The translations under genes and the position numbers were made by a program. From NCBI RefSeq assembly GCF_907164915.1, contig NC_061863.1, positions 23,203,710 to 23,267,709 of the forward strand: a DNA stretch of 64,000 nt, in the 5' to 3' direction. This document shows, piece by piece, positions 46,440-56,337 of the stretch; within the stretch, counting starts at the first letter, position 1, and each line of letters begins with the position of its first letter. Source of the stretch: Impatiens glandulifera. Taxonomy: Eukaryota > Streptophyta > Magnoliopsida > Ericales > Balsaminaceae. The notes under the pieces were generated by a model, which was given only the letters and a program-made list of their open reading frames with translations, searched no databases and had not been told where the DNA came from.

Positions 46440-46600
46440 CCTTTTGAAAATCAGTCTATTAGACGTGTACGTCTAATTATGCTATAACAACATGTGAGAC
46501 ACGCGTGTCTGATTAGACGTGAGCATCCTTTTGCTCAAGACGTAAAAACGTCTAACGTCTATTAGACGTGTCCGTCTATTAGACGCATCCGTCTAACCAA
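46440..46600. repeat. Internal cluster of AGACGT/ACGTCT dyads in copia-2
   Basis: Outside the LTR, between RNase H and the extra ORF, about seven ATTAGACGTG or ACGTCTAAT elements occur in 160 bp (for example TATTAGACGTGTCCGTCTAT). It is the same core as the LTR minisatellites. A single similar site lies at about 55808 in the corresponding spacer of copia-3. The rest of 45850-46762 is noncoding. Confidence 0.75.
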
Positions 46601-46762
46601 GTAGTTTAAAATGACCAAGACAATGATTTCATATAAAGGTGAAACTGCTAAGGTAGATGTTCGTCTAAGTAGCTGTGTTTCTCAAACTCTGAATCCTTAG
46701 GACAAGTTAAGACCTCCGTCTTTCATTTCTGTTCAGTTGCATTTTGAACAATATGTTCCCCC

Positions 46763-47659
46763 TTAGTTTATGCACGTAATTACGTCAATAAGATCAACAA
46801 GACCTAGCAAGTTTCTAAAATGAGAAAACTTAGCATCCGGTAGAGGCTTCGTGAAAATGTCTTCAGTTTGTTGATCTGTAGGAACATATTCAAGACGAAT
46901 TTGCTTCTGATTGACGTGTTCTCGGATGAAATGATGCCTGATTTCAATATGCTTTGTCCGAGAATGCAGAACTGGATTGTAGGAGATTGCGATAGCACTT
47001 GTGTTGTCGTAGAAAATTGGAGATTCATCAGCCTCAATCCCATAGTCTCTAAGCTGTTGTTGAATCCACAAAACTTGGGAGCAACAGCTACCAGCAGCAA
47101 GATACTTTGCTTCTGTTGTAGACGTTGCGACTGATGTCTGCTTCTTGCTAAACCATGTGATTAGACGATCTCCAAGAAACTAGCAAGTTCCACTTGTGCT
47201 TTTTCTATCAATTTTGTATCCTGCATAATCTGCATCTGAGAAACTAATTAAATTGAAACTGGAATCCTTCGGATACCACAGTCCCACATTTTGAGTTCCC
47301 TTCAAATATTTAAGAATACGTTTAGCAACAGTAAAATGAGAGAGTTTAGGATCAGCCTGAAATCTGCCACAAACACCAACAGGAAATTGAATGTCTGGCC
47401 TGCTAGCAGTTACATATAGCAAGGAACCGATGAGTCCTCTATATGCTGTTACATCGACACTTTGGCCACCCTCATCTTTATCCAATTTAACTGAAGAACT
47501 CATTGGAGTAGTTGCTACAGAGCAGTTCTCCAAACCAAACTTCTTTAACAGTTCTTTGGTGTATTTGGCCTGGTTTATGAGAGTTCCGTTTTCCAGCTGA
47601 CGGATCTGAAGCACAAGGAAGAATGTAAGTTCTCCCATCATGCTCATTTCAAACCTATC
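46763..47659 (-). pseudogene. Copia-2 RT C-terminal region and RNase H (two in-frame stops)
   Basis: Continuous minus-strand frame with the RT. MMGELTFFLVLQIRQLENGT, the RNase H Asp block SFSDADYAGYKIDRKSTSGT, TEAKYLAAGSCCSQVLW, then YDNTSAIAISYNPVLHSRTK and HIEIRHHFIRE to EDIFTKPLPDAKFSHFRN. RNase H removes the RNA template. TAG codons at 47660-47662 and 47180-47182 stand where relatives have Gln (MQDRF, GTCQFLGD). The usual TEAEY is TEAKY here. The final stop is at 46763. Confidence 0.93.
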
Positions 47660-48421
47660 CTACATCAGCTTGACAAATTTCTCACACAGTTTGGAGTTAG
47701 TTGACCCAAAAATAATGTCATCAACATATATTTGAACAAGTAATATGTGAGAATCTTTAGAAAATCTAAACAAGGTTTTATCCACTGTTCCAACAACAAA
47801 ATCATGGTCAAACAAGAAATTGGTTAAAGTGTCATACCAAGCTCTAGGAGCTTGTTTTAAACCATACAATGCTTTGTTAAGCCTATAAACATGATTTGGA
47901 AAAACATGATCTACGAAACCAGGGGGTTGCTCAACATATACTTCTTCATTTAATTTTCCATTTAAGAATGCACTTTTCACATCCATTTGAAAGACTTTAA
48001 AGTTCTTAAATGATGCATATTCTAAGAAGATTCTGATTGCCTCTAGTCTTGCAACCGGTGCAAAAGACTCATCAAAATCAATACCTTCCTCTTGTCTGTA
48101 TCCTTGAGCAACTAAACGAGCTTTGTTTCTAATGACTAATCCATCTTCACTAAGCTTGTTTCTAAATACCCATCTTGTCCCTATGACTGACTTGTCAGTT
48201 GGTCTAGGAGTAAGATACCACACTTTATTTCTATCAAATTGGTTCAACTCCTCTTGCATAGCATTAATCCAATCTGGATCAGCTATAGCTTCACCAATCT
48301 TCTTTGGTTCAATTTGAGAAATAAATGCAGAATTGGCCATTTCATCCATCAGTTGACGTCTTGTCCTTCGAGGAGAGAAAGAATTTCCGATTATCAGTTC
48401 TGGTGGATGATTTCTGTTTCA
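47660..48421 (-). pseudogene. Copia-2 reverse transcriptase N-terminal and catalytic region
   Basis: The minus-strand frame contains [95 protein letters not shown] and the catalytic YVDDIIFGS near 47715. It copies RNA into DNA. The RT core is 229 codons long without a stop. The only nonsense codons around it are TGA at 48419-48421 upstream and TAG at 47660 at its C-terminal end. Confidence 0.95.
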
Positions 48422-49880
48422 TCTGAAGTTGGAGCCAAGGAGATTGGTCCTCTGAACCGGTGACACCGCGACATCGAAACTCTCAACTTCTTGTTGAACA
48501 GGAGTTTGTACATATGGTTGAGCTTCAACCAGATCAGCCACAGGATCAGATAGAGCCATCCGCTTGTCCAAGGATTCTTCTTCTTCACTTATAGACTCAA
48601 GATTAGTCGCTTGCAGTCTGTCATCAAGACCAATGAGTTCATTGGATTTGCTCTCAATAGGCTCATCAAAAACTACATGAAGGGATTCTTCAACAGTCTG
48701 TGTTCTTTTGTTGTATACTCTGTAAGCCTTGCTTACTGATGAGTATCCCAACATGAATCCCGCATCTGCTTTAGCATCAAAAGCGGTCAAATAAACCTTT
48801 CCATTGTTATGGATAAAACATTTACACCCAAAAATCTTAAAATAAGAAACTGTGGGAATTCTCCCATAATACAGTTCATAGGGAGTTTTATCAAAACGTT
48901 TGTTAATTATAGACCGATTTTGTGTGTAGCAAGCAGTGCTAATGGCCTCTGCCCAGAACCTCTGAGGAACACCTGATTCAGCAAGCATGGATCTTGCTGC
49001 TTCCTTCGGAGTTCTCACTCTTCTCTCAGCAATGCCGTTTTGCTGAGGAGTTCTGACACTAGACAACTCGTGCCTAATTCCAGTCTCCTCGAGATAAGTG
49101 ATAGGTATCGGTTAGTGAATTCAGTTCCCTGATCACTTCTGATGCATGTGATATTTAAAGATTTCAGATTCTGAATCCCTTTAAATATCCTAATCAAGTT
49201 TTCAGCAGTTTTATCTTTTGATGGTAAAAATGCAACCCATGTAAAACGTGAGAAGTCATCGATGACAATTAAGGCAAATCTCATTCCTCCTATACTTTTT
49301 ACAGGAATTGGACCAAAAAGGTCCATATGTAAAAGTTCTAGGATACGGCTGGATTGTGATTTCCCTTTGCTTTTGAACGATGATCTGCCCTGTTTTCCTA
49401 ACTGGCAAGTAGTGCATATCTTGTCCTTTGAAAAATAAAGATTGGGTAAACCAATAACTAAATTGTTTGAACAAATGTTGTTGATGGTTTTAAAATTCAA
49501 ATGGTTCAAACGTTTATGCCATAACCATTTCTGGTCATTCTTGGATATCATGCACATAGGATCAGATGTCTCTTTTTGCCAATTCATTTTATATGAGTTT
49601 CCTACTCTACTTCCAATTAATAAGATGTTTCCATCTTGGTCTTTAACCAGACATGCATGAGTTTGAAAGTCTACTAACAAACCGTTGTCACATAATTGAC
49701 TAATGCTGATTAAGTTATAACACAGATTGTCAACAAGTAATACATCATTAATAGTTAGGTTACCATGGATAATCTTACCCTTACCTATGGTCTTACCCTT
49801 CTTATTATCACCAAATGTGATCTTAGGTCTAGAGCAGTCTGATATATCAGTGAGAAGCCGTCTGTTTCCAATCATATGCC
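48422..49880 (-). pseudogene. Copia-2 integrase (one frameshift)
   Basis: The HHCC zinc site is WHKRLNHLNFKTINNICSNN followed by ICTTCQLGKQ. Catalytic region: LLHMDLFGPIPVKS, IDDFSRFTWVAFLPSKDKTA, RSDQGTEFTNRYL. A net frameshift near 49090 then moves the frame, and SSVRTPQQNGIAERRVRTPK (with the catalytic Glu), ESGVPQRFWAEAISTACYTQ and the C-terminal GCKCFIHNN...GYSSVSKAYRVYNKRT follow. Integrase inserts the element DNA. Without the frameshift only one stop (TGA 48419) would separate it from RT. Confidence 0.95.
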
Positions 49881-49977
49881 TAGAACATCCGCTATCAAGA
49901 TACCATACAGATTCCTCCAGTCCTTCATTTATTTGTACCTACATAAATAGATATTTACAATCTTTTGGTACCCACCT
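49881..49977 (-). pseudogene. Copia-2 protease start region
   Basis: The minus strand, in the same frame as gag, reads RWVPKDCKYLFM, a TAG (49939-49941), then EESVWYLDSGCSRHMIGNRR. WYLDSGCSRHM is the copia protease active site (Asp-Ser-Gly). The protease runs on into 49700. It is separated from gag by TAA 49978-49980. Confidence 0.9.
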
Positions 49978-51156
49978 TTAATTGGGTCCTTGGTCAATCA
50001 GTCCCTTAGGAATCCATATTTGAGTTATTCTAATGGATTTCTCATTCTGAGTTGTAACTAATGCGTATGTTTTTGACTTAGCAGACGACTTTCTGCTAGC
50101 CACTGATCCTTTAATTTTTGAAGAAGATTTTCTTTTAAAACTCCTTGACTTAGAGTCAGGTTTTAGATTACCGGACTTATTAGCCTTTTCTAGCTTATTC
50201 TTAAGCCAGCTAACAGTCGGTGAAACATAAACTATTTCATTTTTTAAGGCAACTTCTTCATGAATAGAATCAGATTCAATGTCAGTCATATTTCCTTTGA
50301 CAAAACTTTTTGGCTTAAGTTTGTCATTTGGTTTTGACTTTTTGCAGGACAGATTAGGGTCATTACTGTTATATCCCAAACCGGATCTAGATCTAACAGG
50401 TTTCAACATGCTGATCTGATATTTAACAGCATCTCCTGATCTTGTCCATGCACTGACAATATAGTTTAGTCTCTTATTTTTAGATGAGAGAGTTTGAATC
50501 TGTTCTTTGAAAATCTCATTCTCAGATGAGATCTCTGTTAAGTTTTTATCAAAAACGCACGGTTTAGATTCTTGGTTTTGAGAAAGAACAGTTGATTCAT
50601 ATTTAACTTTCATTTCATAAAAAGAGTCAGCTAACTTATTGTACTCAATGGCCATTTCATTGAGTGCATTAGTTAACTTCTCGTTTGTAAATTCAGGTGT
50701 AGAGATATCATTTACCTTAGATTGGTCATCTTCCATCAGACATGTTACAGCTTCATTCTCTTTTTCGGAGGGAGGCTCCTCCGAATCGCTGTTAGCCCAT
50801 CTGAACTTGTTCTGGCTGCAAATGAATGCTTCCTGGTTCTTCTTTGCTTGTGAATTCAAACCATGGATCTTGTTGAGCTTATCCCATATTTCCTTTGTAG
50901 TGGAACATGACTTGATCTCACAAAACATACTCGTGTTGAGAGACTGGAACAGAATGTTCTTAGCAACATTATCCAGGTTGTTGGCCACCTTATCTTCAGT
51001 GGTCCACTCACTTCTTGGCTTTGAAATCTTTATGGGGCCATCGGTGATGACAATCCACATATCATAGTCAATAGCAGCCAAGTGAGCTTGCATTATTATC
51101 ATCCACAGATCGTAGTTCTCCTTTGACAGAAGAGGAATTTCATTGATGCAAGACAT
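49978..51156 (-). pseudogene. Copia-2 gag lacking its central UBN2 region
   Basis: I choose ATG at 51156 (MSCINEIPLLSKENYDLW), because the open frame further upstream runs into the primer binding site. The N-terminus matches copia-1 Gag (HLAAIDYDMWIVITDGPIKI, PRSEWTTEDKVANNLDNVAK). After EIWDKLNKIHGLNSQAKKNQ the sequence jumps to QNKFRWANSDSEEPP. Copia-1 has about 150-180 residues between the two points, including the UBN2 core, so an internal deletion is likely. A coiled-coil stretch (LTEISSENEIFKEQIQTLSS) and a basic Ser/Lys-rich tail follow. No CCHC knuckle is seen. The frame ends with TAA at 49978. Confidence 0.9.
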
Positions 51157-51190
51157 ACTTTGGATTATTGATGCTTGAGAATAGAAACAG

Positions 51191-51204
51191 GGCTCTGATA
51201 CCAA
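51191..51204 (-). other. Primer binding site of copia-2
   Basis: The minus strand reads TTGGTATCAGAGCC one base inside the 5' LTR, complementary to initiator tRNA-Met. Confidence 0.93.
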
Positions 51205-51205
51205 T

Positions 51206-53419
51206 TTATAGGATCGGTTTTATCGATAGAGACGGGAGTCTGGCTAAGCATGAAGGCTTATGAAAAATGGTTTGATAGAAATCCTGTTAAGGATTAATAT
51301 CTCTTTCTATTCTACGCAAACTTGTGTAAACACTTGAAACAGATTCAAGGCGGAATTGTTTAATTGGGTTTGAAGCACACAAGATGAAATATGAAAAGAT
51401 GACAGAAATGAAGAACACAACAATTTGTTTATGAATGTTCGGAGAAACTCTCCTACATCACCCCTTCTTCCAACCACCGGAAGGATTCACTATAAGATGA
51501 TAAGAATCAAATACAACTTACACACACTTAGCTCACTATTAAATAGAACACTTTCTGTTCAATTACAAGATGAAGAATATCACTCAGCTAAAGGTTTTTT
51601 TTATTCTAGATTTCTCTCTCGATTCACACACAGTACAATCAGAAAGAAGCTTCACAGAATAAGTTCAGTAAGCAAGATGATTGAGTAGTTTCTCTCTCTG
51701 CAAAATCAGATTGCTTGTTCGTTCGTGTAAGGCAAAAGTTCAAGGTAAGATCCGGTTCTTCTTCCGTTGTCCTTAGGATTGATTAAATACTGAACAGGAG
51801 CTAACGGTCGAAACTTCAAAAATGATACGTAGCACTCCTCCATTAGAAAGCCTCCATTTTACACAGCAGGTTCTGAGCACAATGATCGTGGCCGTACAGA
51901 ACTGGTACTACGACGAATATTCCATCAGGGATGTACCTGCAAAACGGGTAATGTGAGGAAAATTCTCTTACGTGGCATTCCTTGATTGGATGCATATAGC
52001 TACTGTACGAATCTTCACAAGAAAGTGGAGAAGAAATAGGATACAGCTATACCACGTGGGTAGGAGAAATGCTAGATTCAAGCGTACTACTTAAACTGGG
52101 CATTAGACGTATTTCAGTTAGACGGATTGTGAAAATCAGTCTAATGAAATAGGTCATCTCCTTCTAATGAAAAACGTCTATTAGACCGCCTGGTCTAATA
52201 GAATTAGACTCGCGTCTAATAACAATAACCATTAGACTGGCACGTCTAACTCCACTGAATTAGACTGGCACGTCTAATTCCGGTTCTACCTCAGACTTGT
52301 CTGAAGGAGTTAGACGCACATCTAACTTTCACTAATTAGACTACCCGTCTAATTACAATAACCATTAGACCGGCACGTCTAACTCCACTGAGTTAGACTG
52401 GCACGTCTAATTCCGGTTTTACCTCAGACTTGTCTGAAGGAGTTAGACGCACGTCTAACTTTCACTAATTAGACTACCCGTTTAATTACAATAACCATTA
52501 GACCGACACGTCTAACTCCACTGAGTTAGACTGGCACGTCTAATTCCGGTTCTACCTCAGACTTGTCTAAAGGAGTTAAACGCACGTCTAACTTTCACTA
52601 ATTAGACTACCCGTCTAAAATTACAATAACCATTAGACCGGCACGTCTAACTCCACTGAGTTAGACTAGCACATCTTATTCTGGTTCTACCTCAGACTTG
52701 TCTGAAGGAGTTAGACGCACGTCTAACTTTCACTAATTAGACTACCCGTCTAATTACAAATATCAATTAGACTACCCGTCTAATTCCGCGAATTCATTAG
52801 ACTTGCGATTAATTCTTTACATCTATTAGACTTACACGTCTAACTCCGATGAGTTAGACTGTATGTCAAATTCTGTTAGACTCACGTCTAATTTCATTAG
52901 ACTTACGTCTAGTTCCGTGTATTCATTAAACTTACGTCTAATTCTTTACATCTATTAGACGTATACGTCTAACTCCGATGAGTTAGACTGTACGTCTAAT
53001 TCTATTAGACTCACGTCTAATTCCATTAGACTTACGTCTAGTTACGTGTATTCATTAGACTTGCATCTAATTCTTTACATCTATTAGACTTACACGTCTA
53101 ACTCCGATGAGTTAGATTGTACGTCTAATTCTATTAGACTCACGTCTAATTCCATTAGACTCACGTCTAATTCCGTGTATTCATTAGACTTGCATCTAAT
53201 CACACGTCTATTAGACTGCACGTCTAACTCCGATGAGTTAGACTGTGCGTCTAATTTTATGCGAATGAAAATCAACATCGGTCTAATGACCCTCATTAGA
53301 CCCAAGTCTAATAACATATTGTCTCAATACACCTGTATCGAAACTCATAAATTATTTCATCATCAAAATATCAGAGGGTAAATTATTTCAACACTTAGTC
53401 AAAATAATTTGACCCAACA
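51206..53419 (-). mobile_element. 5' LTR of copia-2
   Basis: It runs from TTATAGGATCGG (the second base mutated from TGATAGG) to AATTTGACCCAACA, 2,214 bp. The outer end abuts CAATG. The minisatellite with dyads occupies about 52095-53310 and keeps the 133-bp and roughly 128-bp units of the 3' LTR with different point changes. Confidence 0.93.
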
Positions 53420-53539
53420 CAATGACACTTCCTTTTGAAGTTCAGCAATCTTAGAAGATGTCGTGCCATGAATGAAGGATAAGGTTGTTGAGTTGTATGA
53501 ATCCAATATTAATTGCAGACGGCTGTTTACTTTGCCATC

Positions 53540-55363
53540 TACTCAGGTCGTTCTCTCTATAGGGTCATAATTTTTCTCCCTTTGACGAAGGATCAAGAGC
53601 AAGACACCTCCTCTGGCTATTGATGCTACCAGCTCTCTCCTCTTAAGAGCCTCATTAACATCGTTGGTGCAAGCCCAAGCAAGAACATTTTTCTCTAAGG
53701 TGAACAGTGCCTTGCACTGCTCAATCAGATCGCCTTGGATGACCTCATCGAATATCTTGTGGAGCCTTATGCTACTCCATTTATCGAAGAGTTCGAGCCT
53801 CTCTGAAGGAGACGCATCAACCTCTTCAAGGATGAGTTCTATAGATTTCTTCACATCCGAAAGAAGCTCGGATACAAAGACTGGGAGATCATTATCCTTT
53901 CCCGCAACTTCGGTAGGCTTGGCAATACGGACATGTTCTCAGAATGAGATTCCCTTTGCAGCTTGAACCTGTCTTATAATGGTCGCTAGAGAGACGGCTA
54001 ATGTAGGTTCTGCTACCTTTGGATTTGCAGCTTTAGGTTGAGGTTTTAGTAGGGGTGGCATTCGGCTATGCAGTAGGTGAAGCAATTGGCTCTTTGCCAA
54101 TAGCTTTAGTTTCAGCCCCCTGACCAATAGCCTCAACAACTGCTGGTGCTGTAGGGGAGACATCAATGTCCCCCACAGGTCTTTCATTAATAATATCACC
54201 AATAACACAATAGTTGGTTCACCAAATGGAGAGGCAACAACTTCTCCCGTATGACTTTTTTCAAAAGTAGCACCAACTAACACAGTAGTTAGTTTTCCAA
54301 TCAGTTCCACAACGGGAACTTTAATAGGCACTACAACCAAAGTAGTTTTGGAGGTTACCTTGGAAAAAGCCTCTATGGTAGGAATAAAAACAATTTGTCA
54401 AGCAAGATCAACAAATGCTGGTTCTTCACTTTGTTTCAAAGTAGAGACCTCGGTAGGCACTACGCCTGAAAAACAAAAGATACCAAAGGAGGAACCTCTA
54501 CAGAAGGAGCTTCCTCTAGTCTGGCCTTTTTATATTGAAGGTAACTTCAATGGTTTCTCCGACAGAAGAACGCTTATGACTGGTGGAACTTGCAGCCAAC
54601 TCCTGCATCCTCAACTTTATCCTCTTTGCTGGAGTTGGATGACTAAAGTTGACATGGGGCTTGAATAGAGTGGTCGATTGACCACTCGACTGTTGAACGG
54701 ATGAGTTGGACTTGGCCTCCTTAATAGCTTTCATCCTTAGAATATAGTTATCAATAGTGTTGCAGGTCATCACCCTACTGGTATGAATGTTGGAACCCTT
54801 TCCCAAGTCTGTCTACAGGTGCTCAAGAACCTTACTTAGTTGGACAAAGAAGCCAACATGTTGCTTCTTCGGCATTAACACTGTCATGGTCAGAGTTGAG
54901 AAAAAGATGGACGACCAGTGGATAGTCGTACCCTTGGTTAATGCCACCATGATTTCAAATCTCTCAAGGGTGTAGGTGTCGAACGACCCTACTCTCGTCT
55001 GAAGAGACTTGGAGACGATGTCGTTTAGGAGAAAGAATTCTGATTTGAGAAACTTATTCTTCCCATGAGTCTCAACGGGAAATAAGATGTCTGAGAAGAC
55101 GGTTTGCATTTCTCAGATGTCCTCATCTGGAATCTCGTCGAAGGTGGAAAGCCTTTTCGTCGGAAGCTCAAAAGCTAGTCAAATAGATCTTCGGAGATGG
55201 AAACCTCCTTTCCCTTCACCGTCGCTTGAACGGTGCCTCCAACCAAACTAGCCGTCAAAAAGAACTCACGAACCTCTAACTCATGAACTATGAAAGGACC
55301 CCCAAGAATCATGCTTAGGCTGGAAGCTTCTAGGGTTTTGAACATGACCACCATCGTCGTCAA
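53540..55363 (-). pseudogene. Copia-3 extra 3' ORF, N-terminal and middle part
   Basis: From ATG 55363 the minus strand reads VVMFKTLEASSLSMILGGPF, VREFFLTASLVGGTVQATVK, VSISEDLF; after a frameshift near 55160, FELPTKRLSTFDEIPDEDI; then MQTVFSDILF, KSEFFLLNDIVSKSLQTRVG, FDTYTLERFEIMVALTKGTT, HWSSIFFSTLTMTVLMPKKQ, HVGFFVQLSKVLEHL, a TAG at 54813, TDLGKGSNIHTSRVMT. Later pieces (54340-53939, Pro/Leu-rich; 53854-53543) are low-complexity or coiled. Role unknown. The position after pol and before the LTR is where some copia elements carry an additional gene. Copia-2 inserted into its 3' half, and the frame resumes at 42803. Confidence 0.75.
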
Positions 55364-55829
55364 TCCTGAAGCGTAGATAGATTAAAATCTATATGCATCG
55401 TATTTTGAGAAAACAAAGTCATCTTTAGGGTTTAGATGAAAACTAAAGATGAAGAAGAAGACTGGATTTCTAGAGAGAGGAAGAGAGTTTTTAAATTTTT
55501 AGGGTTAGAAAATGCAAAGGGAAAATGAGACGTCTTAAGCGTGCACAACACTCTTTATATATAGACTAACCGACACGTGTTATTAATTAATTAGATAAGC
55601 ATTATTTAATTAATTATGCGTGTAAAACTCAATTAACAAAGCGTGTCAGATTTTTAATCATAACAAAGAAGTGTCTTCATGTTATTCGTTTTTAAAATAA
55701 AGGTTTCCCTCCATTTATTTTAAAACTGACAGTTCATTGTCCAATGAGGAATTAAAAACGATAGTGTATTGATAAGATTAAGATAGTTGTCCCACTCAGC
55801 TTAAGACGAGACGTCTAATATACACTTAG
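55364..55829 (-). other. Copia-3 spacer between RT fragment and extra ORF
   Basis: Noncoding. It would carry RNase H in an intact element; the RT frame breaks off after IFINQVK near 55835 and no RNase H motif follows. A TATA-like ATATATAG (about 55556-55564) about 190 bp upstream of the extra ORF is a possible but untested promoter element. Confidence 0.45.
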
Positions 55830-56290
55830 ACAACCGACTGATTATGTTACTTCACTTGATTAATGAAGATGTCAGCTTATGGTTGACGAACTTGAAGACC
55901 AATGAAGAAAGTCAGGTCACCCATCATGCTTATCTCAAACTTTTCCTACATCAGCTTAGAAAATGTGTCACATAATTTGGGTTAGTTGATCCAAATATGA
56001 TGTCATCCACATAAATTTGAACAAGTAACATATGTGAATCTTTAACAAATATGAAAAGTGTTTCATCTACTATGTCAATAATAAAATAATGTTCAAAAAA
56101 GAATTTAGTTAAAGTATCATACCAAGATCTAGGAGCTTGCTTAAGATCATATAAGACTTTATCTAATTTGAAAACATGATTAGGCATATAATGATTTTAA
56201 AAACCAAGAGGCTGTTCAACATAAACATCCTCATTCAATAGATCGTTAAGAAAAACACTTTTAACATCCATTTAATATATTTTAAAGTTT
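55830..56290 (-). pseudogene. Copia-3 reverse transcriptase fragment
   Basis: Minus-strand pieces in order are MDVKSVFLNDLLNEDVYVEQ, PLGF, a stop, then [40 protein letters not shown] (55951-56187) and ISMMGDLTFFIGLQVRQ. The catalytic YVDD is present. Only the palm part of RT remains; both ends are deleted. Confidence 0.9.
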
Positions 56291-56296
56291 TTAAAC

Positions 56297-56337
56297 AATA
56301 TTCAACACCCCTTCTATTGTTGTCACCGATCATAACA
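56297..56337 (+). mobile_element. 41-bp copia-3 LTR terminus in inverted orientation
   Basis: AATATTCAACACCCCTTCTA and TTGTTGTCACCGATCATAACA (plus strand) are the reverse complement of the copia-3 LTR start at 40145-40185, with one or two changes. It adjoins the broken RT but points the other way. The next bases, AAATTAGTAAAAG, faintly resemble a decayed primer site. Confidence 0.75.

Larger units (their letters stand above)
42809..53419 (-). mobile_element. Copia-2: full-length Ty1/copia element, TSD CAATG
   Basis: It is a 10.6-kb element on the minus strand with 5' LTR 53419-51206, PBS, gag, PR, IN, RT, RNase H, an extra 3' ORF remnant, PPT and 3' LTR 44957-42809. CAATG at 42804-42808 and 53420-53424 is a perfect target duplication inside the copia-3 extra ORF. 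LTR divergence is about 6 percent by eye over the first 150 bp. It is nearly complete but inactive: gag has lost its central domain, there is one frameshift in IN, and several stops. Confidence 0.95.
40145..56290 (-). mobile_element. Copia-3: truncated Ty1/copia element interrupted by copia-2
   Basis: On the minus strand the order is an RT fragment (56290-55830), a spacer, a long extra 3' ORF (55363-53540, resumed at 42803-41600), PPT and 3' LTR (41502-40145). The 5' LTR, gag, PR, IN and the N-terminal RT are missing; the right break at about 56290 falls within RT. RNase H is also missing. Copia-2 (42809-53419) interrupts the extra ORF. Confidence 0.85.

Noticed and set aside
53543..55363. 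Reading the copia extra ORF as an envelope gene
   Set aside because: No signal peptide, furin-like site or transmembrane segment is visible. Its conserved domain resembles plant hypothetical proteins rather than envelope proteins.
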